Source: Clarkia xantiana subsp. parviflora (taxonomy: Eukaryota > Streptophyta > Magnoliopsida > Myrtales > Onagraceae). Taken from it: a stretch of DNA of 64,000 bases. Of the stretch, positions 1-11,480 are shown piece after piece. A program made the position numbers and the translations under genes. The stretch spans positions 60,560,383 to 60,624,382 of the forward strand of contig JAPTYO010000007.1 of the NCBI GenBank assembly GCA_036873135.1, written 5' to 3'. Numbering within the stretch: position 1 is the stretch's first letter; every line of letters starts with the position of its first letter. The notes below the pieces were generated by a model. The model did no database searches, had not been told where the DNA came from, and saw only the letters and a program-made list of their open reading frames with translations.

Positions 1-722
1 ACATGAATGTGAATCACTTCTCATCACCACTTAGGGAACATCTGATTAAGTGACTCCAACATTATGTGTATAGACTATGCTTCCAGAAGTGTGTGTTTTG
101 ACTTGATTTCCTAGCCTGACTTGTCGTTCAAGGCGTACGGAAGGAGAATCGTTTATCTAACTTCATCCTTCTTCGTTTGAAAACTTATCTCAGAGATTTT
201 ATCCCATCTCCGAACTGAGCATTTTAGGTTTTCACCTTATGCGTCAGTCGATACTTTTACAAGGTCGTAGTAGGTTTTGAAGCCTACTTCTTACCGATGT
301 AAACATTATCAATAAGTTATTTCCGAAGGAATGCAAACAAAAATTCAGCACATCATCATTTAAACACTTCATTATTAAATTCATACTTTTAAATGATGTT
401 TTACTTTTTCAAGGTCCACTTGCGCGAGGCGCAACTTACTCCAGTTTTAACCCTCTGTTAAGTCCATGCAAATTATCATATGCTAGTAACATTCATCATA
501 CAAACCACATTCATGCTTATGCGTCATGCGTCTAATGTTTCGAGGAACTCATGCTTGCATACATAATTCTACTTCCATGTAAATTATCAAATGCAACTAC
601 ATCCTCAACATTCTAGCATACGTGTCAAACATGAAAATTCCACAACAATCATACATATTTGGCGACTGGTTTTTTATTTTAATTTTTGTTTAAATAATAG
701 GGGCTGATTTGCAATTCATCTT
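1..722 (-). mobile_element. Cop-A, internal part of a degenerate Ty1/Copia-type element
   Basis: This stretch matches, in the same order, segments at about 16420-16870 and 32810-33280 and then leader segments at about 19680-19920 and 34900-35150 of two other Copia copies in this window. Those copies carry RT and Gag on the minus strand, so this piece is also read on the minus strand. Near position 470 it passes directly from the segment downstream of gag to the leader, so the gag part present in the other two copies is missing. No long reading frame remains. It is interrupted at 722 by Tat-1 and resumes at 9260. Confidence 0.8.
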
Positions 723-1044
723 TGATGGATATGTGCCCAATTCGAGTTCGTATTTATATTTCGGGCCTCGTAAACACGTCAAAATTGTATCTCGGTTTGA
801 AAAACGTCTCCCAAAGGGTCAAAACGGTCCGGAAACGCATTTACGCGCGTCCGGGTTGCTTGCAATCCAGACCTCGCCGAATTGCCCAAATTCGACGAGG
901 TCCGGATTGCATTGCGGGTATTGTGCGATTACCGTTACGTGTAGAGAAGTCAAGTTCGCGCATTACCAATATGGATGACGGTTACCGCTTTCTTTTGAAC
1001 CGTCATCAAACCGCTTTAAAACCGGGTCCGGTCCCAAGGAAGCC

Positions 1045-1053
1045 TATAAATAG
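1045..1053 (+). promoter_or_regulatory. TATA box of the Tat-1 5' LTR
   Basis: TATAAATAG lies in the LTR about 420 bp upstream of the primer site, the expected place for the LTR promoter. The same motif is at 8810-8818 in the 3' LTR. Confidence 0.7.
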
Positions 1054-1182
1054 GAGGCCTTGGCCACCCATTTTCACACATCCTCTCATTTGCCCAACTT
1101 TGGTATTTTGAGCTCTGACTTCTCTCTAGAAATATTTTCTCTCTCTAGAATTACTATTTTAGCCCTATAGTGACTTAAGCTT

Positions 1183-1225
1183 CGGAGAGGGCTCCGCTAG
1201 CACAACCCCCCCTCTCCGTGCTAGC
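1183..1225 (+). other. Interleaved inverted repeats in the LTR leader (possible pseudoknot or switching hairpins)
   Basis: CGGAGAGGG (1183-1191) can pair with CCCTCTCCG (1210-1218), and GCTAGCAC (1196-1203) can pair with GTGCTAGC (1218-1225). The order is a-b-a'-b', so both stems together make a pseudoknot topology; otherwise they are mutually exclusive hairpins. The 3' LTR copy is at 8948-8994. Tat-3 has the same arrangement with a different second stem. Confidence 0.6.
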
Positions 1226-1468
1226 ACCGGTCCTTTGTGCAGGAATCGTCGTCCAGACATCCGGATTTGTGCACAGACCGCCGCCTTCCGAGACTCAGAC
1301 ATCCCCTTGAGACACAACCGCTCCTTGAGACACAGACCTTTCCGGGACCCAACCGAACACTCGTCAGTGGCACAGAACCTCTTTCAGACGAAGGGTTACA
1401 GCCCAAAAACCCGCTCAACCATACGAACATACGCGTCCCCACGATCCAATTCATCCAGGACGTAACAT

Positions 1469-1486
1469 TGGCGCCGTCTACGTGAT
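1469..1486 (+). other. Tat-1 primer binding site
   Basis: TGGCGCCGTCTACGTGAT follows the LTR end after one base. Tat-2 has TGGCGCCGTCTGTGGGAA in the same place, so the Tat-1 site carries small changes. I did not determine the tRNA that would match. Confidence 0.75.
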
Positions 1487-1517
1487 TCAAACAAAAAGCT
1501 ACCATACCGCAAAAACA

Positions 1518-3209
1518 ATGCACGAGACCAATGACACCAACTTGGACTATGTTGACATAAAGGATTCCGCTTTTGACGATGTCATTGATTTCTCATCAAA
1601 AAACAAGGAGCACATCGCATACCACAACGCCTTGCCCATAACCTCGCAGAAGCCGATAAAAAGACAACTTGGATCCTTCCACATCCCTGTTGCCACATCC
1701 AATGCTTTCTTCACTCCAACAAGAAATGCATTCTCCGCACAATGCAACCAAGGAGCCTTCCAGTACAAAGGTGTCAACCCGTCACCTCCTTTGCCTCCAA
1801 TTAAAGAACAAGTTGAGACGATAGGGACAAAGTCTCGAGTCACAAGTCATCAAGACACACTGCACCAAAGAATAGAGGAGCAATGCACGGATGGTACCTT
1901 CCAGTACCAACAGCCAAGGCACGAAGTTGCACGCTCATGCAACCTGTACGTGATAGCACAACACCAAAAAGAGACATGGAAACAACCCCCAAAGCAGAAT
2001 CAAGCAAAACCGCCCTCAAGTGGTCAGCAAGGAAGAAATTGGCAGCCTCAGCCAAGAAGACCTCTTCAAGGAAATTTCCAGAAGCCAAAAGGAGTAAACC
2101 TCACTGACTGCATCCCTTTGAAAGCCCCGCCGTCCGAAATATTGAAAGAGATGAAGGATGCAAAAATGTGGAAAGCACCGAGCAATTTCAGAAACGGCCC
2201 GTTGGGGAAAGACAAAAACAAGTGGTGTGAATACCACGAGGTCTTCGGCCACAAGACGAACAGTTGTGCCAGCCTACGTTTCCGCATTAACAGCTTCGTC
2301 CTCAAAGGCAAATTAAAGCAATTCACCGATCAAGGCGACAGCCCTCCAAAAAAGACTCAAGCATAGTCATCCAAAATACACAAAGAAGGTCCTTCCACAA
2401 GGACAGGCCAAGACGATACTGACATCTGTCACAAGGAGGGACGAAAAAAACCTGCTAGTGACGACGACGTCCCAATCACGGGATTGACAACAAGAACCTT
2501 GAAGGCAATAATTGAAAAGGAGATACACGTTTCCTGGGAAAAGAGACAACCGCAACAAAAGAGGCCGTTCTAGTCAGATGCCCAAAGGCTCAAAGATACC
2601 AATCTCGCCATATGTGTTCCTTTGAACACACCGTTGTCTGTCATCCTGAAAGAAATGAAGGAGACCAAGCTGTGGAAGAAACCCTTTAAATTCCGCAATG
2701 GCCCATTGGGAAAAGATGAAAGAAAATGGTGCGAGAATCACGAAGTATATGGCCATGAGACAGACAGCTGTGTCAGCTTAAAATTTCATGTAAACAGCTT
2801 GATCTTAGAAGGAAAAATGATAAAGTATATCGACCATGGCAATAAGCATCAAAGGAAGCCTCGTGTGAAGTCTTCAGGAAAAGACAAGGGAAAAGAAAAG
2901 ACGGATGATAATCCACCTATCACCAAACGCCAGAAAAACAACGTCACTTATGGAACCAATTGTGACGACTTGTACAATCTTTGGAGTATGAATGCAGAAG
3001 AAGCAAATCCCAAACTCCCAGAAAACAAACCTCACCACCCACTTGAGTCAACGATTGCCTTCCTTGGCAAAGATGTTGAAGAACAACACAAGCAAAGTAA
3101 AACTTGGGGGCATGACATCAACTTTTGTCCATCCCCAAAAGGGGAGATTGAAGAGCTCAACACGCTAGATGCATTGAGAAACTATGTGGCACGTGGCAGA
3201 ATCAACTAG
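1518..3209 (+). pseudogene. Tat-1 Gag-like reading frame with repeated zinc knuckles and two in-frame TAG stops
   Basis: One frame runs from the first ATG after the primer site (1518) to 3209, broken only by TAG at 2364-2366 and a second TAG near 2571. The first part (283 aa) is polar and Gln/Pro/Lys-rich and ends in a knuckle WCEYHEVFGHKTNSC (CX2HX4HX4C, as in Tat Gag). After the stops the same module appears again: PLN, then LKEMKETKLW, then WCENHEVYGHETDSC. The frame ends with a remnant (WGHDINFC, then an NYVARGRIN tail) that resembles the last knuckle and tail of the Tat-3 protein. The region matching the Tat-3 protease is missing. Upstream frames using GTG or TTG starts are artefacts. 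It was probably an RNA-binding structural protein; as it stands it is likely a decayed gene. Confidence 0.7.
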
Positions 3210-6200
3210 CCAACAAATCACCTATGAGGACGTCAAACACATCAGTAATCCCTTTATCTTCCTTATCTCCTTTTTCGCATATCTATTTTAAGTCTTTTAA
3301 AGATTAAGTACAACTCATGCTTATTAGCCTCAGTAATTATCAAAAGAAGTGATCAGTAGACGCTTTCTTGTAATCCGTTGTGCGAACTCTAAATATCTAA
3401 TAAAGGTTAAATCTACTTTCGTAGGTACATTATTATGACGCGTATTACCTTGGAATAACGCCAAGTAACAACTACGCACATATTACTCGCGTCAACAACA
3501 CAAAGTTCCAAGCATTTTATACGCGCAAGACTAAAAATCGTGTCGCAATAATAAACAAGACGGAGGCATTACACAAGGACAGATCATGCACTATTAGAAG
3601 ATGAAACAATATAAACAATCAGGAAACAACGATACAACTGCCAAGCGACTTGGGGGCACCAAGCTGACAAGTGCTCGGCAATTCTACCTAACATATATAC
3701 ATGCCTATCATGATCTACACCTATCGTATCCGCAATCAGGGAAGTTTCCTACACAAACAAGGAATCCTTGTATCAGATTCCTTTACTTTAATTATTATAT
3801 GCATAACTAAAAAGAAAATTTCATGACTTCATACTTTTGCAAACTTATAAAAATTGCGATTATCTGAAAAAAGTAACTCTGCTCGTAGGTACATGCTACA
3901 CTACGATTACTACTCAGGAATTACGCCAAGTAGTAACCTATGCACAAAAATCTACTTCAACAATACAAGCTAAGCATTGTGTTCAAGGAGGGATTTATGG
4001 TATACAACACCAACATATCTATTATCTACACCAACAAGGAGTTTACTTCTCCATTCATAATATAGGCGTCTATCTCAAGAAGGTGCCGGCAACACAAAGC
4101 CATCAAGCTATGTGCACAATCAACTTATATGCCGCAATGACAACCTGCGGATTATTTATCAAAACGACGACTATTCAGGGGCGTAAACTACAAGCAATAT
4201 CTTGGATTAACACCAAGACCTACTATCAAAATATCTTGGATTAACACCAAGGCCTACTATCATAATAGCATGTTGAGGTATCCTTTTTTTTTTAAAGACA
4301 AGCCCCATGTTTACTTCTAAAAAATGACATGCTGTGACATCTCTGGTTAGAGGCAAATCCTCATGTTCATAGCCATTCCCTGGATTCAGAACAGGATGGG
4401 CATACGGGACTGATCACCCCTTAAGTGGCGGAAGTTCTTTGGTTAGACAACGACCCCACACTATAACAAGTGTGAATTCTTGTTTAAAGGGCTCACTCTT
4501 TATGGCGAATGTCCTCTTGATAGACGACAATCCCATATTACGAATTCCTGGTCAGGGTTCGCTTTATACGGCAAAAGCTATCTGGTTAGATGACAATTCC
4601 GTACTATAGATTTTCAAACCGTGTTGCATGGTTCCTGGACGCAGAAAGCATGCATCACAATTCATATTTTCAAAAAAGTGTTACATGGTCCCTGGACGCT
4701 GGAATCATGTATCACAAGTATTTTTTCAAATATTTTACCAAATATTTTGTCAAATATTTTATCAAATATTTTATGTATCAAACACCTTTCCAAAAATATT
4801 ATCAACACGGTTTTTTGGATGTATCACATTCAATGCCAAAATATTTTTTCAAATATTTTATCAACAAGCTTTTTAGGGTTCACAAAATACTTCTTCAAAA
4901 ACTAAAATGTTTTTACGTATGCTTCCCCAACGCGGGTTGATACACGCTGGCAGGTGCGCACCCTGTTTAAAACTCATAAAATTTACAAGTCGAGTCTTGT
5001 ACAACGTCGCCTTAGAGTGGAACTAAGAGACGGTATAAACTAGTATCTTGCTTAGCCAAGATAACACCTTTCAAATACTAAAATGTTTCTACTTATGCTT
5101 CCCCAACGCGGGTTGATACACGCTGGCAGGTGCGCACCCTGTTTAAAACTCATAAAATTTACAAGTCGAGTCTTGTACAACGTCGCCTTAGAGTGGAACT
5201 AAGAGACGGTATAAACTAGTATCTTGCTTAGCCAAGATAACATCTTTCAAATACACTACTTGTGGAGAAATATTGCTATACGCAAAAATACTTGGCAGGT
5301 TGCAACACATATAGCGGCAAGCTATTCAGGAAAGAAGGGCAATATGCATAATGCATCATGCAAGCAATCAGGAGAGCATCTCAACTTATCAATCAGGAAG
5401 TGGCTATCGGTCACGACTGCAGGGACTATGTCTACGTTACTAGTCATCCACATCCAATAAACACAGTAAGTGATAACGGTATGAAATATTACTAACAAAT
5501 TATCATGCAAACTACTATGCATAAAGCAGTTTCAAACGACGTAGTTCGAAGCCAACAAGTCGTAAGCAACAACTAAGGAACAACTACAACAAGTGTCCAA
5601 GCATAGAAGCCGGGGGGCAAACAAACTCAGAAACAAGTTTAACATATCCAAAAGATGGCACAGATTAAAGAATGCCATCATCTCTGACAGAACTGGGCGG
5701 AACAGGCAGAAGTTGCACATTAGTGTCACCACCGTCTTCTCCAAACAAAAACCTACAATGCGCAAGTCGCAACATCATATGCTCTACCCTTCTCGCCATG
5801 CCTTTGAATCTAACCAAGAGGGGCGATCACAACACTTAACAATGTGCGACGTACAGTCGCAACTACGGACATCATGTCCATCATCTAAGGATATACATCC
5901 TATCTTTCAAGTCCAAAGCATATGGACAGCATAGATAACTCAAGGTATGAAATATTACTAACAAGTTATCGCATGATTATTATTGAAAACAGGTCCAGGT
6001 GACGAAATATCATGCAAGCAAAGGCATGAACAAAGAATTATCAACATCAACCCATTCACAAAGGGTTCAACATGCTAGAAGCAGACAGCCCAACAGCAAC
6101 CAAGATTCAACATCATCTCTAAGGATTTATGGCAAAGAGTTCATAGTGTCAACATCAAATGCAATGTCGTCATCCATACAGAAGACACGACAAGAATGAT

Positions 6201-7129
6201 TGTTTCAACATTCAGCACAACATAGCTCTTCAACATAAGGGCGGCAATCAGCAATCAACAAATACTTACCTCGGTAGGAGTAACGCTCCTCCTTGGGCCG
6301 GTCCCTCGACCGGGGGGCAGAAGACACCACTACACAACCCTCAACTCTATTTCCTTTATCACAAGAAGGAATCAGCACGGTCATGCTCGGCATAAAAAAC
6401 TAAGAATCGCTCGAGGAACGCGCCCCTGCGTCGGATCTTTCGAGAACTATGCTAAAAACAGAAACTGCAGCCAGTGGTAACTTGGAAAATTAACAAGTTC
6501 AAAGAAAATACAACGAGACGTCTTACCCACAAGCCCTTTACCGCCACCGTGTCCAAAGACTCCAGAGTAGTGGGGGCACTGGTACGGACATTCCTCTCAA
6601 CAAATGGATCTCTATACACATCAGCTATCCGCAAAGACAAGCTTTCTCCCATCAAGATGGAGATAGTGGACTTACTCATGGTAACAACCGTGGGAAGACT
6701 AATTCTGACAAGAGGACAGCAAGATCTGATATCCTGGAAAATGCTATCAACAATCCAATCAGTGCGCAAATACGCACCAACACTTATTCAAGCATTTATG
6801 CAACAGACGCTCCACGGGAGACAACCACGTACGTACAAGACTTATCAGTCTTCGTGCAACAAGTAACAAGCATCACGCAAGGGGGACAACCTCTTCAACA
6901 CATTAACCTTGCATGACAACACCGAGCTCATACTCGCAGCATACAAGATTACAATGGTGGAATATTTTCTAAGTACTTGGCTCAGGATGACAGTCAGCAT
7001 ATTGCAAGCTGTCGGCATACAACCACGTGTCAGTATATTATCAGGAGTTGGCATATAACCTGTGTTCGCATCAAGCATACGGATACAGCATACATAGCCA
7101 GAGATGGTGAAAAGATTCTAAGTGCGGGG
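3210..7129 (+). other. Tat-1 long non-coding internal region
   Basis: No reading frame here is convincing. The region is A-rich and built of short diverged repeats: a 33-bp unit twice at about 4195-4262, a TCAAATATTTTA-type repeat at about 4725-4870, and a 176-bp direct duplication at 4900-5253. Short frames (for example 3837-4244 and 5593-5934) have low-complexity composition and no recognisable domain. Such non-coding space between gag and the 3' LTR is usual for non-autonomous Tat elements. Confidence 0.6.
4900..5253 (+). repeat. Two tandem copies of a 176-bp unit
   Basis: The block from ACTAAAATGTTT through GCTTCCCCAACGCGG to TAGCCAAGATAACA occurs twice head to tail. The GCTTCCCC motif is at 4921 and again at 5097, which gives a period of 176 bp. 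The copies are nearly identical, so the duplication is recent compared with the surrounding decay. Confidence 0.9.
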
Positions 7130-7134
7130 GAAAA

Positions 7135-7545
7135 TACGCACACACAATGTACGTACATACATGTCGACAAGGAGAAAATATTTTCTAAGTGTTTCCATGT
7201 ACGTACATACATGTCGACAAGGATGCATGTCGACAAGGAGAAAAATATTTTCTAAGTGTTTCCATATACGTACATACATGTCGACAAGGATGCATGTCGA
7301 CAAAGAGAAAATATTTTCTAAGTGTTTCCATGTACGTACATACATGTCGACAAGGAGAAAAATATTTTCTAAGTGTTTCCATGTACGTACATACATGTCG
7401 ACAAGGATGCATGTCAACAAGGAGAAAAATATTTTCGAAGTGTTTCCATGTACGTACATACATGTCGACAAGGATGCATGTCGACAATGAGAAAAATATT
7501 TTCTAAGTGTTTCCATGTACATACATACATGTCGACAAAGATGGA
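7135..7545 (+). repeat. Tandem repeat array of about 51 to 68 bp units in Tat-1
   Basis: The unit carries TACGTACATACATGTCGACA followed by AGGAGAAAAATATTTTCTAAGTG. Some units contain an extra 17-bp insert GATGCATGTCGACAAGG. About seven units are present. The repeats create long open frames on both strands that encode only the repeat and are not genes. Confidence 0.9.
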
Positions 7546-7699
7546 TTGCGTACAGCGAGTAGCTATGCCTCCTAATCACACCTACGACGCTCATCGACAA
7601 AGCTCATACGACGATATCTATGGTAACAAGTATTAGATATCACTTAAATATTTCCTAAGTGTTTTAACATACTTGCACGCAATGACCAACAGTCTATAC

Positions 7700-7862
7700 C
7701 TGATGCTCAACGCGCATCGCAAAAGTCAACGCGCATAGCAAAAGTCAACGCGCATAGCAAAAGTCAACGCGCATAGCAAAAGTCAACGCGCATAGCCAAA
7801 GTCAACGCGCATAGCAAAAGTCAACGCACATAGCCAAAGTCAACGTGCATAGCAAAGTTGGT
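7700..7862 (+). repeat. 19-bp tandem repeat array in Tat-1
   Basis: About eight units of GCGCATAGCAAAAGTCAAC follow each other with few changes. Together with the array at 7135-7545 it lies between gag and the 3' LTR, the same relative place as the arrays in Tat-2 and Tat-3. Confidence 0.9.
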
Positions 7863-8511
7863 ACGTGCAAATAAAAAGGACCAACATCTCAAGAAGCTAT
7901 CATGCAAGCGATGCGACTAATATGATGAACCGCGAAGAGCAAATACGACAACACTTGAGGAAATATTTCTCTAAGGCATCAAAACAACAAACGACTACTT
8001 CCAAGAGACTCCTTGATGATAAGGATCAAAGGAGTAATGCACCTACAAGTACTTACGGTATACTCCGCCCTCTTCTAAGTATTTATCTCTACAAACATGA
8101 TTGTTTTGGTGTTACACGTATCGAATCCGTCATTTTACATGCATGTTTACATATCGCATGATTCATGATTTAATAATCGCTAAGTCATTTGAGAAGTATA
8201 CGGATAATATTTCTTACGTCACATAATTACTTTCTTGCCATGACCGTTATTTATGCATGTACGTTGATAGAAGCATGTCCGCATGACGTGTCCCTAACGA
8301 CAATCATGATTGTATGTTATATATGCGCATTCCCTATTGCACTAACCGTAATGACAAGAAATAAAGTCACTCGGTTGAAAAACCAAAGGACGAGCGAAAT
8401 CAAGACTCCAACGTCCAATCAATAATCAAAACCGGAAGGTTAGCGTCAAGCTCAAATTGGACACGTATCCTAACTTAAAATAGAGTCAAGAAAGCTTTTT
8501 AACCGTTACTT
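7863..8511 (+). other. Tat-1 3' untranslated region
   Basis: This is unique-looking sequence between the repeat arrays and the polypurine tract. I see no gene in it. Short frames at 7865-8161 and 8189-8425 have no recognisable domain. Confidence 0.5.
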
Positions 8512-8525
8512 GACTCGGGGGCAAG
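8512..8525 (+). other. Tat-1 polypurine tract
   Basis: GACTCGGGGGCAAG lies immediately before the 3' LTR. Tat-3 has GACTCGGGGGCATG in the same place, and Tat-2 and Tat-4 have TTGGGGGCAAA. Confidence 0.8.
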
Positions 8526-9254
8526 TGATGGATATGTGCCCAATTCGAGTTCGTATTTATATTTCGGGCCTCGTAAACACGTCAAAATTGCATCTCGGTT
8601 TGAAAAACGTCTCCCAAAGGGTCAAAACGGTCTGGAAACGCATTTAAGCGCGTCCGGACCGGACCTCCGGATTGCATTGCGGTTATCGTGCGATTACCGT
8701 TATGTGTAGAGAAGTCAAGTTCGCGCATTACCAATATGGATGACGGTTATCGCTTGCTTTTGAACCGTCATCAAACCGCTTTAAAACCGGGTCCGGTCCC
8801 AAGGAAGCCTATAAATAGGAGGCCTTGGCCACCCATTTTCACACATCCTCTCATTTGCCCAACTTTGGTATTTTGAGCTCTGACTTCTCTCTAGAAATAT
8901 TTTCTCTCTCTAGAATTACTATTTTAGCCCTATAGTGACTTAAGCTTCGGAGAGGGCTCCGCTAGCACCACCCCCCCCCCCTCTCCGTGCTAGCACCGGT
9001 CCTTTGTGCAGGAATCGTCGTCCAGACATTCGGATTTGTGCACAGACCACCGCCTTCCAAGACTCAGACATCCCCTTGAGACACAACCGTGCCTTGAGAC
9101 ACAACCGCGCCTTGAGACAAAGACCTTTCCGGGACCCAACCGAACACTCGTCAGTGGCACAGAACCTCTTTCAGACGAAGGGTTACAGCCCGAAAACCCG
9201 CTCAACCATACGAACATACGCGTCCCCACGACCCAATTCATCCAGGACGCAACA
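8526..9254 (+). repeat. Tat-1 3' LTR
   Basis: This 729-bp LTR begins TGATGGATATGTGCCC and ends GACGCAACA, with its TATA box at 8810-8818. It is followed by the target duplication ATCTT at 9255-9259. Confidence 0.93.
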
Positions 9255-9259
9255 ATCTT

Positions 9260-10792
9260 TATAATCAATCACACAACATTCTAGACATGAATCGTAGGCA
9301 TTTTCAACCATCAAAGCATGTCTATCCTAGTGCGCATTCCATATATTTAACTAGGGCTCTGCCCACAACATGCAATATGCAGCTAGCTTGACTAAGTCAA
9401 GACAACATTTCTAATAGTGCATTAATATATATCGAATAATAAACAATTGCAATTCAGCCCTCTAATTATACCTGTCTCAAAAACATGTATCTCCGAGATC
9501 CATCCCCATAATCGAAACAAGGCATAAAGGTTATCAAACCTTGTGCGCTGTGTAGGCCTATTAAGGTTCAAAACATTTGGATTTTAAAACTTGACCACCC
9601 TATTTCATTTAATTGACTTGAATTCGGTTTTGAAAATCATTCTGGTTCAGTCAATTTGGGTCCAGTTCGGTCCAGTCTGAATAATCCGGTTCGGGTCCAG
9701 TTCTGATAAATGGTTCGGTTTGGTCCGGTTTAAAATCCGATTCGGTCCGGGTTTAATTTTAAAATCTGGTTCGGTCTGAACCGGTCCAATTAAAAATAGG
9801 GTTTGGTTCAGTTCATCACACAAAACCAGTTTGGTTAGATCCACTTAGTTACCCCGGTCCGACCCGATCCGATTAGGTCGAACCGATTGAGAAAATCCGG
9901 TTCGATTCAAATTCGTCTCGGTTTGACATATTGGACCGGCCCAATAATAAAATTTTTAAAAGGTTGGGCCGAAATGTTTACTTGTGGCCCAAGTAGGGTT
10001 TTAAGTCCAAAAATATTTAACTTAGCCACCAAGTAATATTAATTATATAAAATAATTTCTAATATTAAATATATATATATATATATTTCGGCCAATAATA
10101 TAACATATATATATTTATTGCTAAGATTCTATCTTTAAGATTAAATCAATCAACAATATATATATATATATATATGTAAAAATCGGCTACCACATAAATA
10201 TATATATTTTATTTATTGTCAATATCTTTTAGGAAACTAAAATCTATCAATAATATATTTAACCTATTTAAATATTTAGATATATTGATAGTTATATATA
10301 TTACTATATATTAATGTGAATCTATCCTAATGTTCCCAATAATAGATATATTGTTTCCTTAATTAAAAATTTAAATATGGTAAACAATATAATCTTAAAA
10401 TAGTGGTCGAAATTTACTAGCTTGGTGACCAAGAAATTAAAAAAAAAAATTTACCTAGTAAATTCATCAAAATTTCGGCACAAACACCACATTGGGAACA
10501 AGTGGTCAAATTTTAAGATCAAATTTTAATAAGATCTACAATCCAATGTTTGATTTTGATAAATATTACCTTTTTTTGAAGATCACGAACATCAAATTAA
10601 ACAAGAACATCATGAAAATTTCGGTTTCACCAACAACCCTAAAAATTGAAAGGTTAACAGGTGTTTTGGTCCATGATGTTTGACAATTGAAAATTGAAAA
10701 TTTTTCTTTAAAAATTTTCGGTTTTCATCTTTAAGTTTCAAGAACATCAATTTATAAAAATCATGAACTCCTAACACATGCTCGGATTCCAC
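9260..10792 (-). mobile_element. Cop-A leader between 5' LTR and gag
   Basis: Read on the minus strand, this follows the Cop-A 5' LTR. It starts with a degenerate Met-type primer site near 10775-10787 and an AT-rich section with TA runs. A stretch of diverged GGTCCGGTT / AACCGGACC repeats follows at about 9600-9930, and it ends at the Tat-1 insertion. The same leader is found inverted at 11396-12346 and, in part, at 19584-20162, 34600-35403 and 36007-37005. No protein-coding frame is supported; frames such as 9647-9844 come from the CCGG-rich repeats. Confidence 0.75.
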
Positions 10793-11395
10793 TATTAGAT
10801 TATGGGGAGTAATCACTACGGACATTAAAACGTAGTACATGCTAATAATCGAAATTATGCAGCGGAAGATTCGCACATACCTCAAACAATGTCAACAGCC
10901 CCAAGATTCTTCTGCATGGAGTTCACGATCCTCCGGTCGGCACACGTAGAGGTTCTGGTTAAGGAAGCCCTACGTAGTATATTCTCCACAGCAAAGCCTC
11001 TGATCGATTCTTGGCAGGGAGACAGATCTCTGGAATGTTTGCTTGAAAGCAAATTGGCACACCCTTGGTGTTGTGATGTAGTTCGTCCGAACTATGTATG
11101 TTATGGGGAGAGGATTTTCTCTTAAATCACCACAAGGGAGGAATTATGATTAACCCTAATAAAACCCTTAACACCCCATATATATAGGAGGAGCAAAGTG
11201 GACAAAAGTCCACTTTGCCCCCTACATAATTCGGCCGGCCAATTGGTGTATAAGGGAGGCCCAATTTTGGGCCTCTCATGTCTATTGGGATTTTGGTCTG
11301 GTCCAATTCCTTAATGTGACATTTATCCAATTAACTTAGGTAACATATACATATAATGGGCTTCCATTAACGGCGCACATCACCATATGCTTTCA
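10793..11395 (-). repeat. Cop-A 5' LTR
   Basis: This 603-bp LTR on the minus strand matches those at 12347-12947, 20163-20750 and 35404-36006. Family LTRs begin TGTAAGCATATGG and end ATCTAACA; here the ends have decayed to TGAAAGC and CTAATA. The leader and degenerate primer site lie on its low-coordinate side, which makes it the 5' LTR. Confidence 0.85.
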
Positions 11396-11414
11396 AATAT
11401 GTTTATAATAGGTC

Positions 11415-11480
<66 letters not shown>

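Larger units (their letters stand above)
723..1467 (+). repeat. Tat-1 5' LTR
   Basis: This 745-bp LTR starts TGATGG and ends GTAACA. Against the 3' LTR (729 bp) I see about a dozen substitutions and a few indels: about 35 bp near 870-900, one unit of a TTGAGACACAACCG repeat near 1300, and a C-run. The R/U5 part holds a pair of interleaved inverted repeats at 1183-1225. Confidence 0.93.
723..9254 (+). mobile_element. Tat-1, non-autonomous Ty3/Gypsy Tat-type LTR retrotransposon
   Basis: The element is bounded by two related LTRs that begin TGATGGATATGTGCCC and end AACA. It is flanked by the exact 5-bp duplication ATCTT at 718-722 and 9255-9259. A TGGCGCC-type primer site follows the 5' LTR and a GGGGG-rich polypurine tract precedes the 3' LTR. 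Joining the flanks across one copy of ATCTT reproduces the Copia leader sequence seen at about 19915-19965, so the empty site is known. Inside there is only a broken gag; no protease, RT, RNase H or integrase is visible. It is therefore of the TR-GAG or LARD kind and would have depended on related autonomous elements. Confidence 0.93.

Noticed and set aside
7118..7600. Frames of 100-160 aa on both strands in the Tat-1 array
   Set aside because: Repeat-derived; the same words are read in several frames on both strands.
9647..9844. Asn/Pro-rich frames in the Copia leader (also 11698-11950)
   Set aside because: They arise from diverged AACCGGACCGAACC repeats and are interrupted in the other leader copies.
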